Both the position numbers and the translations under genes were made by a program. This document shows, one piece after another, positions 23,517-35,325 of a DNA stretch of 64,000 nt. How positions within the stretch are numbered: the first letter of the stretch is position 1; each line of letters begins with the position of its first letter. The stretch is from assembly GCA_963853835.1 (NCBI GenBank), contig OY970828.1:59202861-59266860 (forward strand), read 5' to 3'. Source of the stretch: Calendula officinalis (lineage: Eukaryota; Streptophyta; Magnoliopsida; Asterales; Asteraceae). The notes below the pieces were generated by a model that did not search any database, was not told the DNA's origin, and saw only the letters and a program-made list of their open reading frames with translations.

Positions 23517-24344
23517 TTAGCTTTGTTTTTCCTCAGCTTTCACTTCATCCGAATCAGAGTCACTAGCATTGTAACCTATCAAAATATTAAAACAAAGGGT
23601 ATTCATTATTCAATATTCATAACATCAATCAATAAACATGAATATATAAATACAGGTATATGAACCTGGATGTTTATCACCAACTTTCCAAACCGAGCTT
23701 CGACTTCTGGAAGCCCTACTAATCCAAGCTTGTCCCTAACATTTAAAACACCAAATTTCATTTATTTTCTCCTCTTATTTAAACATATTATTCCACTAAA
23801 GAGTCTACGGAAATGAGATTATATTATGTAACCAGCAAAACTAACAATGGCATTTACAAGATTTAATAAGAATGAAACTTCATCAATGGCATTCAGCCAT
23901 TCATAAAGATTCAAGAAATAAAGATGCAAAATAGAAAAAAATTAAGTGAGGCAATAGGTCGAACACCTTCTGTGCATCTTTAACAACACCATAGCCGCTG
24001 GAATACATCTGACCAACCAACACCTGCATACTAATGTCACCGGCTTTTGCCTCCTTTAGGGTATCCTGGAACCACCGTTTCGAGCACTCAACCACTACCT
24101 CCGCCAGCGGAATCCGGCGGTTAATCGATGAATTCTCTTCCATTATCTTTAATCTTTGCTGTTGTTGTTTCTCCGATTGAACAATCCGGATCCCCTTCGG
24201 CTTAGCGGGTTCCGGTGGAGGCACCACCCGGGTCTTGTTGGAAATGGATTTCGGGCCTCGTTTAGATTGTTGATGGATCCTATCGGATGTTATGATTCTT
24301 GCGAAATCTTGAAGCCTTGGTGAAGACGGAATCGATTTTCCCAT
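23517..24344 (-). CDS. Small Sel1/TPR-like (HCP-like) protein
   Basis: 168 residues from three exons: 23967-24344, 23666-23735 and 23517-23575, all with GT-AG introns and an exact reading frame. The N-terminal ~75 residues are basic and Pro-rich, starting MGKSIPSSPRLQDFARII. They are followed by one helical repeat unit (CSKRWFQDTLKEAKAGD, then MQVLVGQMYSSGYGVVKDAQ), the consensus of a Sel1-type tetratricopeptide repeat. The middle exon adds AWISRASRSRSSVWKVGDK and the last exon a short acidic tail (SDSDSDE) and stop. Plants have a conserved single-repeat protein of this form, annotated only as HCP-like or TPR-like; its function is not established. The ATG at 24344 is the first in frame. Reading through the first donor would give a false hydrophobic tail. 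Confidence 0.82.
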
Positions 24345-25618
24345 AAACGAAAAGCCCGAAATTGACTAAAAAGATTTTATTTTTATCCAATTTTTAGCGT
24401 AAATCTTGAAAGAGCGGTTCCTGGAAAAATTTCGGACAACTTCCCCCTTTCCTTTTTGTTTATGTTATCACTACGCACAAAAATAATTAAGATTTGATGT
24501 GTATTAAAATAACAATGATAATAGTTAATAGTGAATAGTTAATAAAATTGTTAATGATAGTAATTTATGTAAATTATAGTAACAAGCGTAATAGGGCCAC
24601 GCTCCGCTGCAGAACTATTAATTTGAAAGTTAAAAGTATGCTTTTTATTTTAATTTGGAAGTTAGAAAACCTAAAAAGAACAAATTTAAAATGATTTCAC
24701 TACTTATAATTTACATGTACATGTATATACCATCTATATGTATTATATAAAATTTAATACATTGTTATATAACATATATGATGTTGTATACAAACTAAGT
24801 TTTTTTTAGTGTTTTGGCATTTTTACACCATTTACATAATTACTATATCGTAAATACTTAATATTGTCATTATTGTTATTTGGTTCATCCGGCCAGCTAA
24901 TCATATCCAACCGGTTCAAACGTATTTAAGATAGGGATTACCTATTTGAACACCCTACATATCTATTCAAACACCCTTGTAAATAATATTACTTAGGTAA
25001 TCATTGGTTTATATTAAATATTTTTAGTTTGTAAGTTTTTATTTGTAGTTTTATTTTATATTATACTTTTATTTTGTAACTTCTAATTTTTAATTTATAT
25101 TTTATATTTTATAATAAGAAAAAACAAAATAAATAAATAGGATAAGTTTTATTTAGAAAAATATACTTCATTACCATTTAAAATACTCTAAATGACAAGA
25201 TTCACTAAAAATATATAAAGATTAATATGAAATTCATTACCATTTAAAATAGTTTAAAAAGATAACAAAAAATAAAGATTAATACGTAGTAGTTGATAAA
25301 AAAAATTAAAATTAAAATGTCTAATATATAAAATAAAACTCATAACCGCCGTGTTAAGATATATAAAGTAGTAAATCCATTAGTTTTTTTTACCTTTTTT
25401 CTACTTAGATTGTATTTGAATTGGTAACGTATTTATTTTGTTAATCTCTAATATATAAGTAAACTATTGATATTCAATTACCGAATCAGTCAATTTTTAG
25501 TTAATCATTAATAAATTTGTATTTGTCAATTATTAGTTTCAAAAAAATTTGTGATATTAATGTAATTTATTATTCTTAAACACAATTTCCAAGACAAAAA
25601 ACATGTGAACTTTGATTA
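24345..25618. other. Intergenic, nothing recognised
   Basis: Very AT-rich. No open frame, tRNA or clear repeat terminus seen. Confidence 0.5.
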
Positions 25619-25992
25619 GGCTGTTCGGAGTGGGTACAACGCCCTTGGGCGTGGGGTGTGACATGGAGGGGCAACGGCGTGGAAGGTTCTTGTAACACCG
25701 CCCCCCCCCCCCCCCACAAACGGCGTGGGGGGTTTGGCGTGCGCGAGGGAGGCAACGGGCAACGGGGAGAAACGCGTGTGGGGGGTTGAGGTGGCTGCTT
25801 CTGATTGGTTGGGACAATATTCTATTTATTTTCTTTTCTTTCTTATTTAAAATTAAATAGAATAAAATGGTGTGGTGTGGTGTGGTGGGTATTTCCTAGA
25901 GATGATGTGGTGTGGTGGTGGTGTGGTTGCTGAGGTGGCGATGATGTGGCAGGAAAATTGGGTACCACATGTGGTACCCATACCGGATAGCC
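25619..25992. mobile_element. Harbinger-type MITE derived from the neighbouring element
   Basis: Starts GGCTGTTCGGAGTGGGTAC; complement of the end is GGCTATCCGGTATGGGTAC. TTA stands at 25616-25618 and 25993-25995. Both ends are homologous to the ends of the coding Harbinger element that follows: the left 160 bp share the GGGGGTGTGACA...CAACGGCGTGG...ACACCGCCCC pattern, and the right 130 bp share a long tggtgtggtgtggtggg...gctgaggtggcgatgatgtggc block. It is thus an internal-deletion derivative of the same family. A 16-base C run occurs at about 25700. Confidence 0.92.
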
Positions 25993-25995
25993 TTA

Positions 25996-27877
25996 GGCTT
26001 TACGGAATGGGTCCACGCCTGCCCAGCGTGGGGGTGTGACAAGGCGGCAACGGCGTGGGAAAAACTTGGAACACCGCCCCCTCCCCACAGCGTTGGGGGT
26101 CGGCGTGGCCGAAGAACGCAACGGGCAAGGCCCCTCCACGCGGTTGTTTGATCGATTTGAACGTAAAATATAGCCGTTGAACGGCTATTATAGCCGTTGG
26201 TGAATAAAAAAGAATTTAATTAATTAATTTAATTTATTTATTTCCTATATAAACACACTCAATACACTACCAAAACACACCACAACTCTACCAAAATACC
26301 CCAACTCACAAATAATGAATTATCTTGGTTCATCATCTGACGACGATGACGCATTTATGCTAACAATATACTCAGGACTCCTCGATGATATATCCTCCGA
26401 TGAAAGTGAAAAAGTCTTTGACACTAGAACCGCAAAGCTAAATAGAAATCGAGAAGCTGGACACGACATGCTATACCGATATTATTTTGCAGATGATCCT
26501 GTTTATGACGACAACAATTTCCAACGAAGGTTTCGTCTGTCCAGAAATTTATTTATGCGCATATGTACCGCATTAGAAAACAGGTATCCTTTTTTTCAAT
26601 TGAGATATGATGCTAGAGGTAGGCGGGGATTCACTGCTTTGCAAAAATGTACTGCAGCAATTCGAGCTATGGCTTACGGTTCATCCCCTGATTCTCTTGA
26701 CGAGTACCTACGCATGTCTGAAAGAACTGCTAGGGAAAGTATGTATAGATTTTCACAAGGGGTTTTGGAAATATTCGGACCTATTCATTTGCGAAAACCA
26801 ACAATAACCGATGTTTAAAAATTATATGAGGCACACGAAGAGAGACATGGTTTTCCTGGAATGCTTGGTAGCATTGATTGTATGCACTGGGATTGGAGGA
26901 ACTGTCCACAATCGTGGAGAGGTGAGTACACCGGTGGACATCATGGAGTACCGTCGTTGATATTAGAAGTTGTTGCTTCCCAAGATTTATGGTTTTGGCA
27001 TGCTTACTTTGGGGTTGCGGGTTCTAATAATGATATTAACGTGCTTGATCAGTCACCAATATTCAACGACTTGTTATCAGGAAATGCACCCGATGCTCCT
27101 TTTACGGTGAATGGCAATCCATATAGATTCGGTTATTTCCTTACCGATGGTATATATCCTCGTCATGCGATGTTTGTCAAAGCCTACCGACATCCAGTTG
27201 ATCCAAAAGAGGTCTTGTTTACCAAAAAACAAGAATCCGCACGTAAGGATGTGGAACGGGCTTTTGGAGTTTTAAAGTCGAAGTGGCACATTGTCAAAAA
27301 CGCGGCCCGTTCATATGACTTTGAAAAATTAAGATATATTTTGTATGCATGTGTTGTAATGCATAACATGGTTGTCGAAGATAATGGTCGGATGATTTCT
27401 CCATATGTGACGGACGATCCCCGACATGCTTTGTATGTACCGGGAAGTGCAGAGTATTTGCACAGGGTTGTCGACATTCGAGACGAAACAACACACGAAC
27501 GACTTCGACGGGACTTGGCGGACCATCTCTACAGCAACGCACATGCCGACGATGAAGAGTAATAATTTATTTTAATTATTGTAATTTTTAGTTTAATGTT
27601 TAATTTCTAGTATTTTAATGTTTAATTTCTAGTATTTTCATTTTAATTTAAAGTATTGTCATTTTAATTTTATTTAATGTAATGTAATTTTAAATTATAT
27701 AAAATATTATTTGTGTGAAATATAAATGGAAATGAAATGATGAGATGGAAAATAAAATGGTGTGGTGTGGTGGGTATTTCCACCAAATGATGTGGTGTGG
27801 TGGTGGTATGGTTGCTGAGGTGGCGATGATGTGGCAGAAAAAGGCACCACTACATGTGGTGCCCATACCCAGCAGCC
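25996..27877 (+). mobile_element. PIF/Harbinger element carrying a transposase (1882 bp)
   Basis: Starts GGCTTTACGGAATGGGTCC; complement of the end is GGCTGCTGGGTATGGGCAC. TTA at 25993-25995 and 27878-27880. The left TTA is the same one that ends the preceding MITE, so the two elements lie head-to-tail with a single shared TTA. The transposase occupies 26315-27562. There is no second (Myb/SANT-like) open frame, which full PIF/Harbinger elements usually carry. Confidence 0.93.
26315..27562 (+). pseudogene. PIF/Harbinger (HARBI1-like) transposase with one in-frame stop
   Basis: DDE nuclease that cuts and joins element ends. The frame runs from ATG 26315 to TAA at 27560, broken only by a TAA at 26816-26818; both halves are in the same frame. 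The N-terminal half has an acidic start and a helix-turn-helix-like region (RRFRLSRNLFMRICTALE). The C-terminal half has the DDE core: first Asp in GSIDCMHW, second in the family signature AGSNNDINVL, and Glu in RKDVERAFGVLKSKW. All three catalytic residues are present. Total length (415 codons) is normal for the family. Only the nonsense codon prevents a full-length product, so it decayed recently, or the protein is silent through this single change. Confidence 0.93.
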
Positions 27878-28038
27878 TTAGGGATGTTTTGTTGGTAGAA
27901 AGGGGTGTTAAAATAGAAGGACCCTTAAGATATTCTGCAAAAAGAAAATGTATTTTAAGACATTGATTTTTATGAGCTAGCTAGGTACAATTTTTTGAAC
28001 CGTTTTCCTACGTAATCGGATTGGGCTATTAGTTAATA

Positions 28039-28301
28039 CTACCTCCGTCCCTAAATAAAGTTCCCATTTCACCTTGAGCTTTTGTCCCTAAATAAAGTTC
28101 CCATTTCACAAGTTGATGGGGTCCACTTAATAGAATAATATAATTACCATGGACCCCACTACAACTATCCACTAACAATCTTTCTCTCTCCAAATCAACT
28201 TCATATTTTAATCAAATTTATTACCAATAACCCCACCACTAACTTTCTCCTTAAATATTGTGCCCAAGAGAAATGAGAACTTTATTTAGGGACGGAGGGA
28301 G
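28039..28301. mobile_element. Stowaway (Tc1/mariner) MITE (263 bp)
   Basis: Left end CTACCTCCGTCCCTAAATAA, right end complementary (ttatttagggacggagggag), flanked by TA (28037-28038, 28302-28303). CTCCCTCCGTCCC is the Stowaway terminus. The left end is partly duplicated inside: gtccctaaataaagttccca occurs at about 28051 and again at about 28084. Confidence 0.95.
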
Positions 28302-28712
28302 TATGATTTAGAAGATACCTAATACAAATAACTTTGCTCTGATTTATACAATTCTAGTTGTTAAATTACTTTGTTAAGGACTAATTTTTTTAGTAACTAA
28401 AAACTAAACACTTTTTTTAATATTTTATAAATTAAAATTTTGAGTTTAAAGTTAGAAATTATAAAAATTAGGGGGTGGGGAATGTAACTTTTGCAAGAAA
28501 GTACAAAACTGAATCAAAGAAAATAAAAACGCAGCATCTAAGTATCGAGCATGGGACCTAACTCACCTAGGAAACCTTAGGACACCAACAAATGCGACCT
28601 AAAGTCAAGAGTTTTTGTTGCTATACTTTAGATGAAAACTATTATACAATATAAATATATAAAATTTTTATAAAAATTAACCAATTAAAGTAGTGTGAAC
28701 ACTAAATATATA

Positions 28713-28908
28713 CCCCTCCGTCCTAAATTAATAGTCCCCTAGACAAAAAACACACAGTTTTAAGAAAGTATAATTATTGCACTGTCCACCAATAAAATAT
28801 CATATTTACCCACTTATAAATCATATGATTGGTTGTAATTTGAAATTGACACTTATTTTGGGACAAACTAAAATAGTAAGGTGAACAATAAGAATAGGAA
28901 GGATGGAG
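28713..28908. mobile_element. Stowaway MITE (196 bp)
   Basis: Left end CCCCTCCGTCCTAAATTAATAG; right end ...ggaaggatggag, its imperfect complement. TA flanks at 28711-28712 and 28909-28910. Confidence 0.85.
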
Positions 28909-29117
28909 TATTATTTTACTATCATAATTATATATAAGGTAGAATAATCAATAGTTAAGATTAATCACATATTTTTTACATGTAAATTTTTTTGGCCATT
29001 TGACACTTTATAAATTTTAATCATTTTTTTATCTTAATTTTATTATTATATATATATGTATGTGTTCTTTCTAACTATATTTTTAAATTTTATTATTTAT
29101 ATAATTAAAGTTTGGGA

Positions 29118-29213
29118 TGGGCCACTCAATTCTAGATGGTTTTCCTCCATCTCAATTTTTAGTGATGCGCCACTTGTTTGTAGATGGTTTTTCTCCATCT
29201 CAGTTTTTAGTGA
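29118..29213 (+). repeat. 48-bp tandem duplication
   Basis: gccact...tagatggttttcctccatctca-tttttagtga is present twice in tandem with a few differences. Each copy contains the small hairpin GATGG...CCATC. Confidence 0.7.
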
Positions 29214-29339
29214 CTAACGGCGTTAAGTCTATGTGAACAGTAAATTAATAGAAATTTGAATCACTAATCTATAATAGTACAGTACAATAACATTTAGCGC
29301 CGTACAATGAGAAATAATCGGTCCGTCATTTGGAAGTTA

Positions 29340-30390
29340 AACATCATGAAAGATACATTTTTCTCTAGCTTTAAGCATTGCCAAAGGAGTCGCTGGATCT
29401 CCTTCCTCAAGCCTCTTGATACCAAACTCGGGTGTCGGTGCCCTGTTTAGAAGAACCAATAGCTTTTGCGGATACAAGACATTCTTTTATCCAACCTCTT
29501 CATTTTTTGGCCAAAACTCATTTAACTTAAAATATTACCGAGAAAATTCCAATTTAGCGAGTCATAAGTTTTTTCGAAGTCCAATTTGAACACTAGTGGA
29601 GATTTTGTTTTCTTTTTTTGTACCTAGAGATCAATTCACTTAAAATAAGAGAGTCGTCTAAAATATTGTGTATCGCATCGGTCGTTCAACACATGCAACC
29701 CTCCACCTCACAACCCAAGACGCGTCCTGCCCTGTTCAAAGGGGAATGGTTTGGTCGTCTGGTTACGTGGGTTTGGTCGGGATTTTTTATGTGTTTGGTC
29801 GGGCTAATGTGGTGCTGAGGTGGCAGGGTGACCATTGAGATATTGGTCATGGGTTACGCATAGTCTAATGTCCCAATATTTTTTGGTAGAAGGCAAAGGT
29901 AAACCCATCCTTTCATCCCCGCAATCTCACACCGCATTTTTTACTTCATCCAAAGAAAAGTTTCTCTCAATCTGAGTACTTTGAAATTGAGAGTACTTTG
30001 AATTTATTACTAGAAAAAACCGGCCGAGAATTCAAAACTTCTGAGAAGATACGGGTAAAATGATGAGTCAAACCGGTCTTCATCCGTAAGGGGTCAACAA
30101 CCCAATTACCATTTAGAACCAATCCATGAATAAAGGTTTTTTTCTCATATTTGAGTTTAGGGAGCCATGAATTTTTTTTGAGTTTTCATCACCATCGATT
30201 CATCGAACCCTCGCCTTTTGTTTTATACCTCTGTTTTTCAAACATTTTCGCCTCCTGGATTTGCATGTTGGCTAGAATAACAGTGTGACAACTGCCTTCA
30301 CTTTATCTTTTTGTGCAAAATCAACACAATTAGAACCCATAACCAATTCTTCTCTATCCCTCCCATTTTTGAGGAACCGGATAAAGTTCT
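29340..30390 (-). mobile_element. L1-type LINE (non-LTR retrotransposon) remnant
   Basis: Read on the minus strand, 29560-29600 gives KLDFEKTYDSLNW, the conserved KVDFEKAYDSVNW block of plant L1 reverse transcriptases. A decayed SFGQKM region follows, then phrases matching GSPTPEF and RGLR. Upstream on the same strand (about 30000-30130) lie decayed phrases matching the endonuclease-RT linker region: HFTRIFSEVL and FSLDEVKNAV. Stops and indels are frequent. A ~180-bp GC-richer segment (about 29695-29875) interrupts it and may be a further insertion. No 3' end or poly-A tail is located. Confidence 0.75.
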
Positions 30391-30572
30391 GAGAAGATAC
30401 CGGAAAAATATTGTTGCATCTTAGATTTAGATATATATATTGACAAATATGTGTATGTTTTGCTCATATTATGGTTAGTTACTTAAATAACCAAAGTCTG
30501 CTAAACACTTGAAAATAGCATGCAACAAACCATTTGCAAGAAGTATTTATTAATGCGTAACTGATTTTGCAG

Positions 30573-31215
30573 GAATGAAGCTGATGGTGCACAAGATATA
30601 ATTCAGTTTAAGCCAAAAACGGAACCACCCCCTTATAAGAAGGTACTTTTTACACTTATTTAATTAGATTTTATTTATGAATTGATCGATTTGAGTGAAT
30701 TTTTTTTCTCAAACAGGTCAAATGACAGAATGTAGCTTAGAAGGAAACGGGTCGAGTCGGTAAAAAGTTGCCCGAATTGTATTTTGAATGCATAAAGTCT
30801 CGTAAATTACTTTATTTTAAAAAGTATTTTTTGTAATTATATTTGACACACTATTTATCTATTATATAAGTTTATACAAAAAATGTCTCGGGTCAACCCA
30901 AACCACAAAATTACATATTTTGACATGCTATCCAACCCGTTTGTGAAATGGTAACAAATCTTACTGAGCTGTTACACCAAAAAATGTGTTGAGTTTTGAT
31001 GTGTTCAATAGAAATTCTTTTAGGCTATAAGAAATATAAAGATTATTGTTTTTCAAGTAATTGATTATATTAACAAAAATATTCGTAATTAATGGCGCTT
31101 TGTTGTACAGAAAAGGAGATGCTCATCATATACATTACCACAAGAGCTTGTGGAGCAACATATAGCTTACTTTAAAGAGATTGATGACTTTGAATTACAA
31201 GTGAGGGAATTATGA
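30573..31215 (+). pseudogene. Sororin-like gene fragment (two 3' exons)
   Basis: Two blocks with good splice signals: 30573-30642 (preceded by TTTTGCAG, followed by GTACTT) and 31111-31215 (preceded by TTGTACAG, ending in TGA). Joined in frame they encode IIQFKPKTEPPPYKK, then TLPQELVEQHIAYFKEIDDF. The second phrase resembles the conserved C-terminal motif (TLPEEF-E-QKAYF-EIDAFEL) of plant sororin, a cohesin protector. No upstream exons are visible, and a LINE lies directly before. It may be the 3' end of a disrupted gene. The family call is from memory of the motif and should be tested. Confidence 0.45.
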
Positions 31216-33597
31216 CTCTTTCACTTTCATGTATACAGAGTTTGACTATCAGTTTGACCAAAAGATGATGTTATGTATTGCCGTTTTTGCCCTCCGAAGG
31301 TAGTTTTAGAAAAGGGTTACTTGTAGAAGTGTAAATATGATGGCAAATTCAACATTTCAACCTATTTCACTAGCTATATAAATAGGTTACACGTCTTGTA
31401 TTCGGGTTAGATGCTTCAACCTATGAACACAATTAGAAAAATGGGTTGTGTGTAGGTTAGGTCACACCAACTCACCAAACCTAATCAAGCAATAAGCTTT
31501 CCCGGTTTACTTTCGAGAGGTAAATTAACCCTCTGACATTACATAACTAATTAATATTAATCATAAAATAAATTACAATCCTAAAAACTTATTCATACTA
31601 AAAGTATCCTAATCAAACTTTAATCCCTAATCTTTATCTATTTGCATAGAGCCATATGTAGTAGTTAATACGAATCAGATGCTCTTACTTGAAAATTTGA
31701 AAATCGATGAATATACTTGATCATACCTACGGATAGGCACTTGTTTCAACATATCAGTTTTCATATAACATGTCAGTTTATACCAATTACCTTATTCTCA
31801 TCTGAGTATGCATTACGAGTAATACACACAAACAAACCATTTCTTTATATATACATTAACCATTCAAAGGTTACTCTTGATTAGAAAATACTTGAACGGA
31901 GTTTTATCAAAACGGAGTGGTATAGAGATAGTGTGTTATTAAGTTTCATTTAACACCCTTAAAATAAGGGTAGAAAGTAGAAAATCTATAAAGTTTCAAT
32001 TAACACTCCTAACATAGGTAGAAAGAAACGGAGTGTTAGAGAGATCAGGTACTATTGTTTCAATTAACACCCTTTAATTAGGGTAGAAACTAGAAAATAT
32101 ATAAAGTTTCAATTAACACCTTTAGTAGAGTTAGAACGTTTCAGTTAACACCCCTAATAACACCCCCAAGGAGATACTACCTCAATGAATCCATTTAGAT
32201 GGTTGTTGGTAGTTGGTACAAAACTTGGTAACCATACTAGCTTTCTTTATAAAGGGCAAATTGCACAAAATATAAACATATTATTAGGTGATTCTTAATT
32301 CTATCAACTAACTATTGAAAATTTCAATTTTTGCAATTTAAGAAACGCTTTACCCGGAACAACGTACAATAGTCAGAATTTTATAGAAGAAGAACAAAAG
32401 GTCGACATTGATGAACTGTTTAAGAATTAAGGCTCAAATCAATTGTAAATTACTTAAAATAAAGGTAGAAAAAGGTAAATAACCGGCTATGTCATGTAAA
32501 AATATACTGCCTATCGTCATTCCATGTAAAATGTTTCCCAAATTGCAAAAATTAAAAAGTTCATTGCTACATTTCCGTCGTCAAAAGATTAGATCTAAAA
32601 TCTCACCGCAACACGCGGATATAACATTCCTTTTGTTAGTTAAATGTACAGATCAGCCTCTTTAAAAATTTAAAAAAAAAACAATAGTCTTAAAAAATTG
32701 TAATTTTGGCTGATATATATTTATTTAAAAAACACAACATCTGCCAGTTTCTTAATTTGCATGACTTTTGGGTCATAAAACTAGCCTGTATATATCTAAA
32801 GAAAAGGTCAAATAATTACCGCATTGCTAACTATAAATTGACAACTTAATGTTGACATATCAAAATATATATATTGTGTTTTTTTCTGGAAACACTTCTA
32901 TTAAATTAGTAATGTAACATAAACTATGCCAGCTATATATTGATGGTATTAAGTATGAAGTTGAACCCATAAAGAACCTGGTCGTTGTACGATAATTTCA
33001 ATGAACATATTGACGAATGGTCCAATGATGATGACTAGTTGGGTAACGATGCATCAGATGCTATGACGAATAAATCCACCACTTACAACTAACATTCGTG
33101 TAACGGAGTTTATCTGACGTATGTCATAGGGGCATACATTAACGCACAATTAATTGACATAAAATGTAGTTACATAAATATATTTTGCAAAACCGTAACG
33201 AAATATTAGCACATGCTCTCGTTAGGAATATTAAAGTCGACCCATCCATGTTGTAGACATTTACATATATACTATTTCTTTATGTAGTTACCATATTTCT
33301 ACGTAGTTTACCAAACCCAAGAAATTTTAAACACCAATCAACATCATTTTTACTTACTTTTCAACAAACTCTATGATTCTATAATTTTAAACCACCCCCC
33401 CCCCCCCAACCCAGCCTAGCCTAGCCGAAAGATTGTGACTCCAACATACAATTCGACTGATTTGATCCGGTAACTGGTCAAAAATATATATGTCAAATAG
33501 ATATAGAAGAAACAAGTATTTGAACCTCCTATTTAAAAGAAAGTCAATAGTTGACCAACAAATAATTGTTGGTGTATACTTTAAACAAGTTGATATT
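31216..33597. other. Intergenic with a degenerate tandem repeat
   Basis: No gene recognised. GTTTCAATTAACACC-like units recur at 31943, 31993, 32057, 32106 and 32138, usually followed by taa-ataagggtagaaa. A run of 14 or more C occurs near 33390, followed by cagcctagcctagcc. Confidence 0.5.
31943..32160 (+). repeat. Irregular tandem repeat of a GTTTCAATTAACACC unit, five copies
   Basis: Copies begin at 31943, 31993, 32057, 32106 and 32138, spaced 32-64 bp. Two of them share a longer gaaaatMtataaa prefix. No open frame. Confidence 0.65.
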
Positions 33598-34120
33598 TGT
33601 TAGGAATATTCTAGATAATATTCATTTAGATTTGATGTGTCAAAACTTGGAAACTACAAGGACTTAAATCGTTGATATGGAATTCAAGATTTGAATGAAG
33701 ATTTAGGAGATAATGATAAATGTAAAAGATTTAGTATATCTTTATAGAATTCAAAAGATTTAGTAATTATCTTTTCCTTGTAAGTCTTAGGTTCTCTATT
33801 ATATAAAGAGACCTAATGACATAGAATTAGTCGTTCTTAAAACCCACGTTTCATAAAAAACGTGTATGTGTGTGTTCTTTAAGCCTCAAGGTCATATTAT
33901 GATCCTGTTACAAGTTTAAAACCGTTCTACATATTTTATGTAGAATTGGGGCTTTTAGTAATCATTGTATAAATTGATGATGATGAAAACCTTGTTTAGC
34001 AATACAAATCTGTTCGTTTAATTCCACAAGTTTTATTATTTGTAGTTGTATATTCCAGATTAAGAACTAACTATTCTTGAGCCTAAAGATCGATTATATA
34101 GAGTTGTTCTAAACTCATCA
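33598..34120 (+). mobile_element. Probable solo LTR (523 bp, Copia-like)
   Basis: Starts TGTTAGGAATATTC, ends CTCATCA, and is flanked by ATATT (33593-33597 and 34121-34125). It contains a TATA-like ctattatataaagag (about 33797) followed by a cgtttcataaaaaacg hairpin, a promoter layout common in short Copia LTRs. The duplication is AT-only and could be chance. Confidence 0.55.
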
Positions 34121-34125
34121 ATATT

Positions 34126-35249
34126 TTTACCATGTTCCATATTATCCAATCATCTTAAAGGGCCGGGTTGCGATTGAATCGAACTTGTACCCGTCTAGCG
34201 AAGCGAAAACAACACAATCTTAAGAATCCTGATTTGCTCAAGGAACATTTTTTACTTCTACAAGAAAAATTAAAGTAAAAGGACAAGTATAAAAAATTTA
34301 AGTAATGTTAAAAAAAAACATCAAAATTAACCATATAAAAGTAATAGACTAACCAGAAAGCTACTACTTTGAGTAAATATTCAAATTTAAGTGTTTAAAA
34401 ACATCTAAGCTATTGTTTTCATACAAGTCACAGAAAACCTCCCATTGTATAGTTGTGTAAATATTTGTATCTTAAATAAAGCAATGTGCATGTTAGCTAT
34501 TGATATGATTTATTGAAATGATAATGCATAAATCATAATATAAAGAACTTTAACCACTCCTTTATTTTTTAGAAACAAAATTTACCTAAGTCAAAGCACT
34601 TACTTTTTCCGCGTACAATTTGTCAAACTTTTTATTCCTTCCCAACGTAAGTTATATTGTTAAAAGATGAATGTCAAACTTTTTTGATAAAGCATTGTTG
34701 TTTAAAAGTTGTATGTGTTACTTTGTTTGGTGTAGGGCTATGATGGACGACTTATCTAGACGATGAATATTACAAATTACTTATAATAACAATTGTTTAG
34801 GAGAAAATGTTACTATTTATTAAATATCTATGAATAATATTTTTTCTTCATGAATAATATTTTTTTATTATTATTTAGAGCTATGAATATATTAGTTATT
34901 AAATATTATGTGCATCCTTAATGTAAAAGACATTGTTCGACAAAACTTTAGTTGTGTGGGGCCGTATCTTTGACAAAAATTGTAACAACCACCCTCTCCA
35001 CCACAATACATATCTTAATTTGAAGTAGAACAAAAGACGGACACGAATAAAAAGTTAGAGAATATGGTCGCCATGCGTAGTTTCTCACCATCTCTTTGTG
35101 GAACAATTCAAACCCTTGCACTTTTTAAGTATCTTAAATCACACCCCTTTAGTTTTTATATTTACCTTTACTATTCAATAACGTTGAATTGCCATGCAAT
35201 GTGGTCATTTGGAGTAGGTAACCTGCCCCATAATCCATGCATCTATCTC
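34126..35249 (+). promoter_or_regulatory. Upstream region of the peroxidase gene
   Basis: AT-rich intergenic DNA with no other gene recognised. An ACCTAC phrase on the minus strand at 35214-35219 resembles a MYB/AC-type element found in lignin-gene promoters, but one short match is weak. Confidence 0.35.
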
Positions 35250-35257
35250 TATATAAA
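35250..35257 (+). promoter_or_regulatory. TATA box of the peroxidase gene
   Basis: TATATAAA in the context tctcTATATAAActcacatcat, 69 bp before the start codon. This implies a 5' leader of roughly 40-45 bases. Confidence 0.7.
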
Positions 35258-35325
35258 CTCACATCATCCATTCAAAATTCTCATTCGACACATCTTTTTA
35301 GTTAAATACTTTTAAGCATTTAGAT

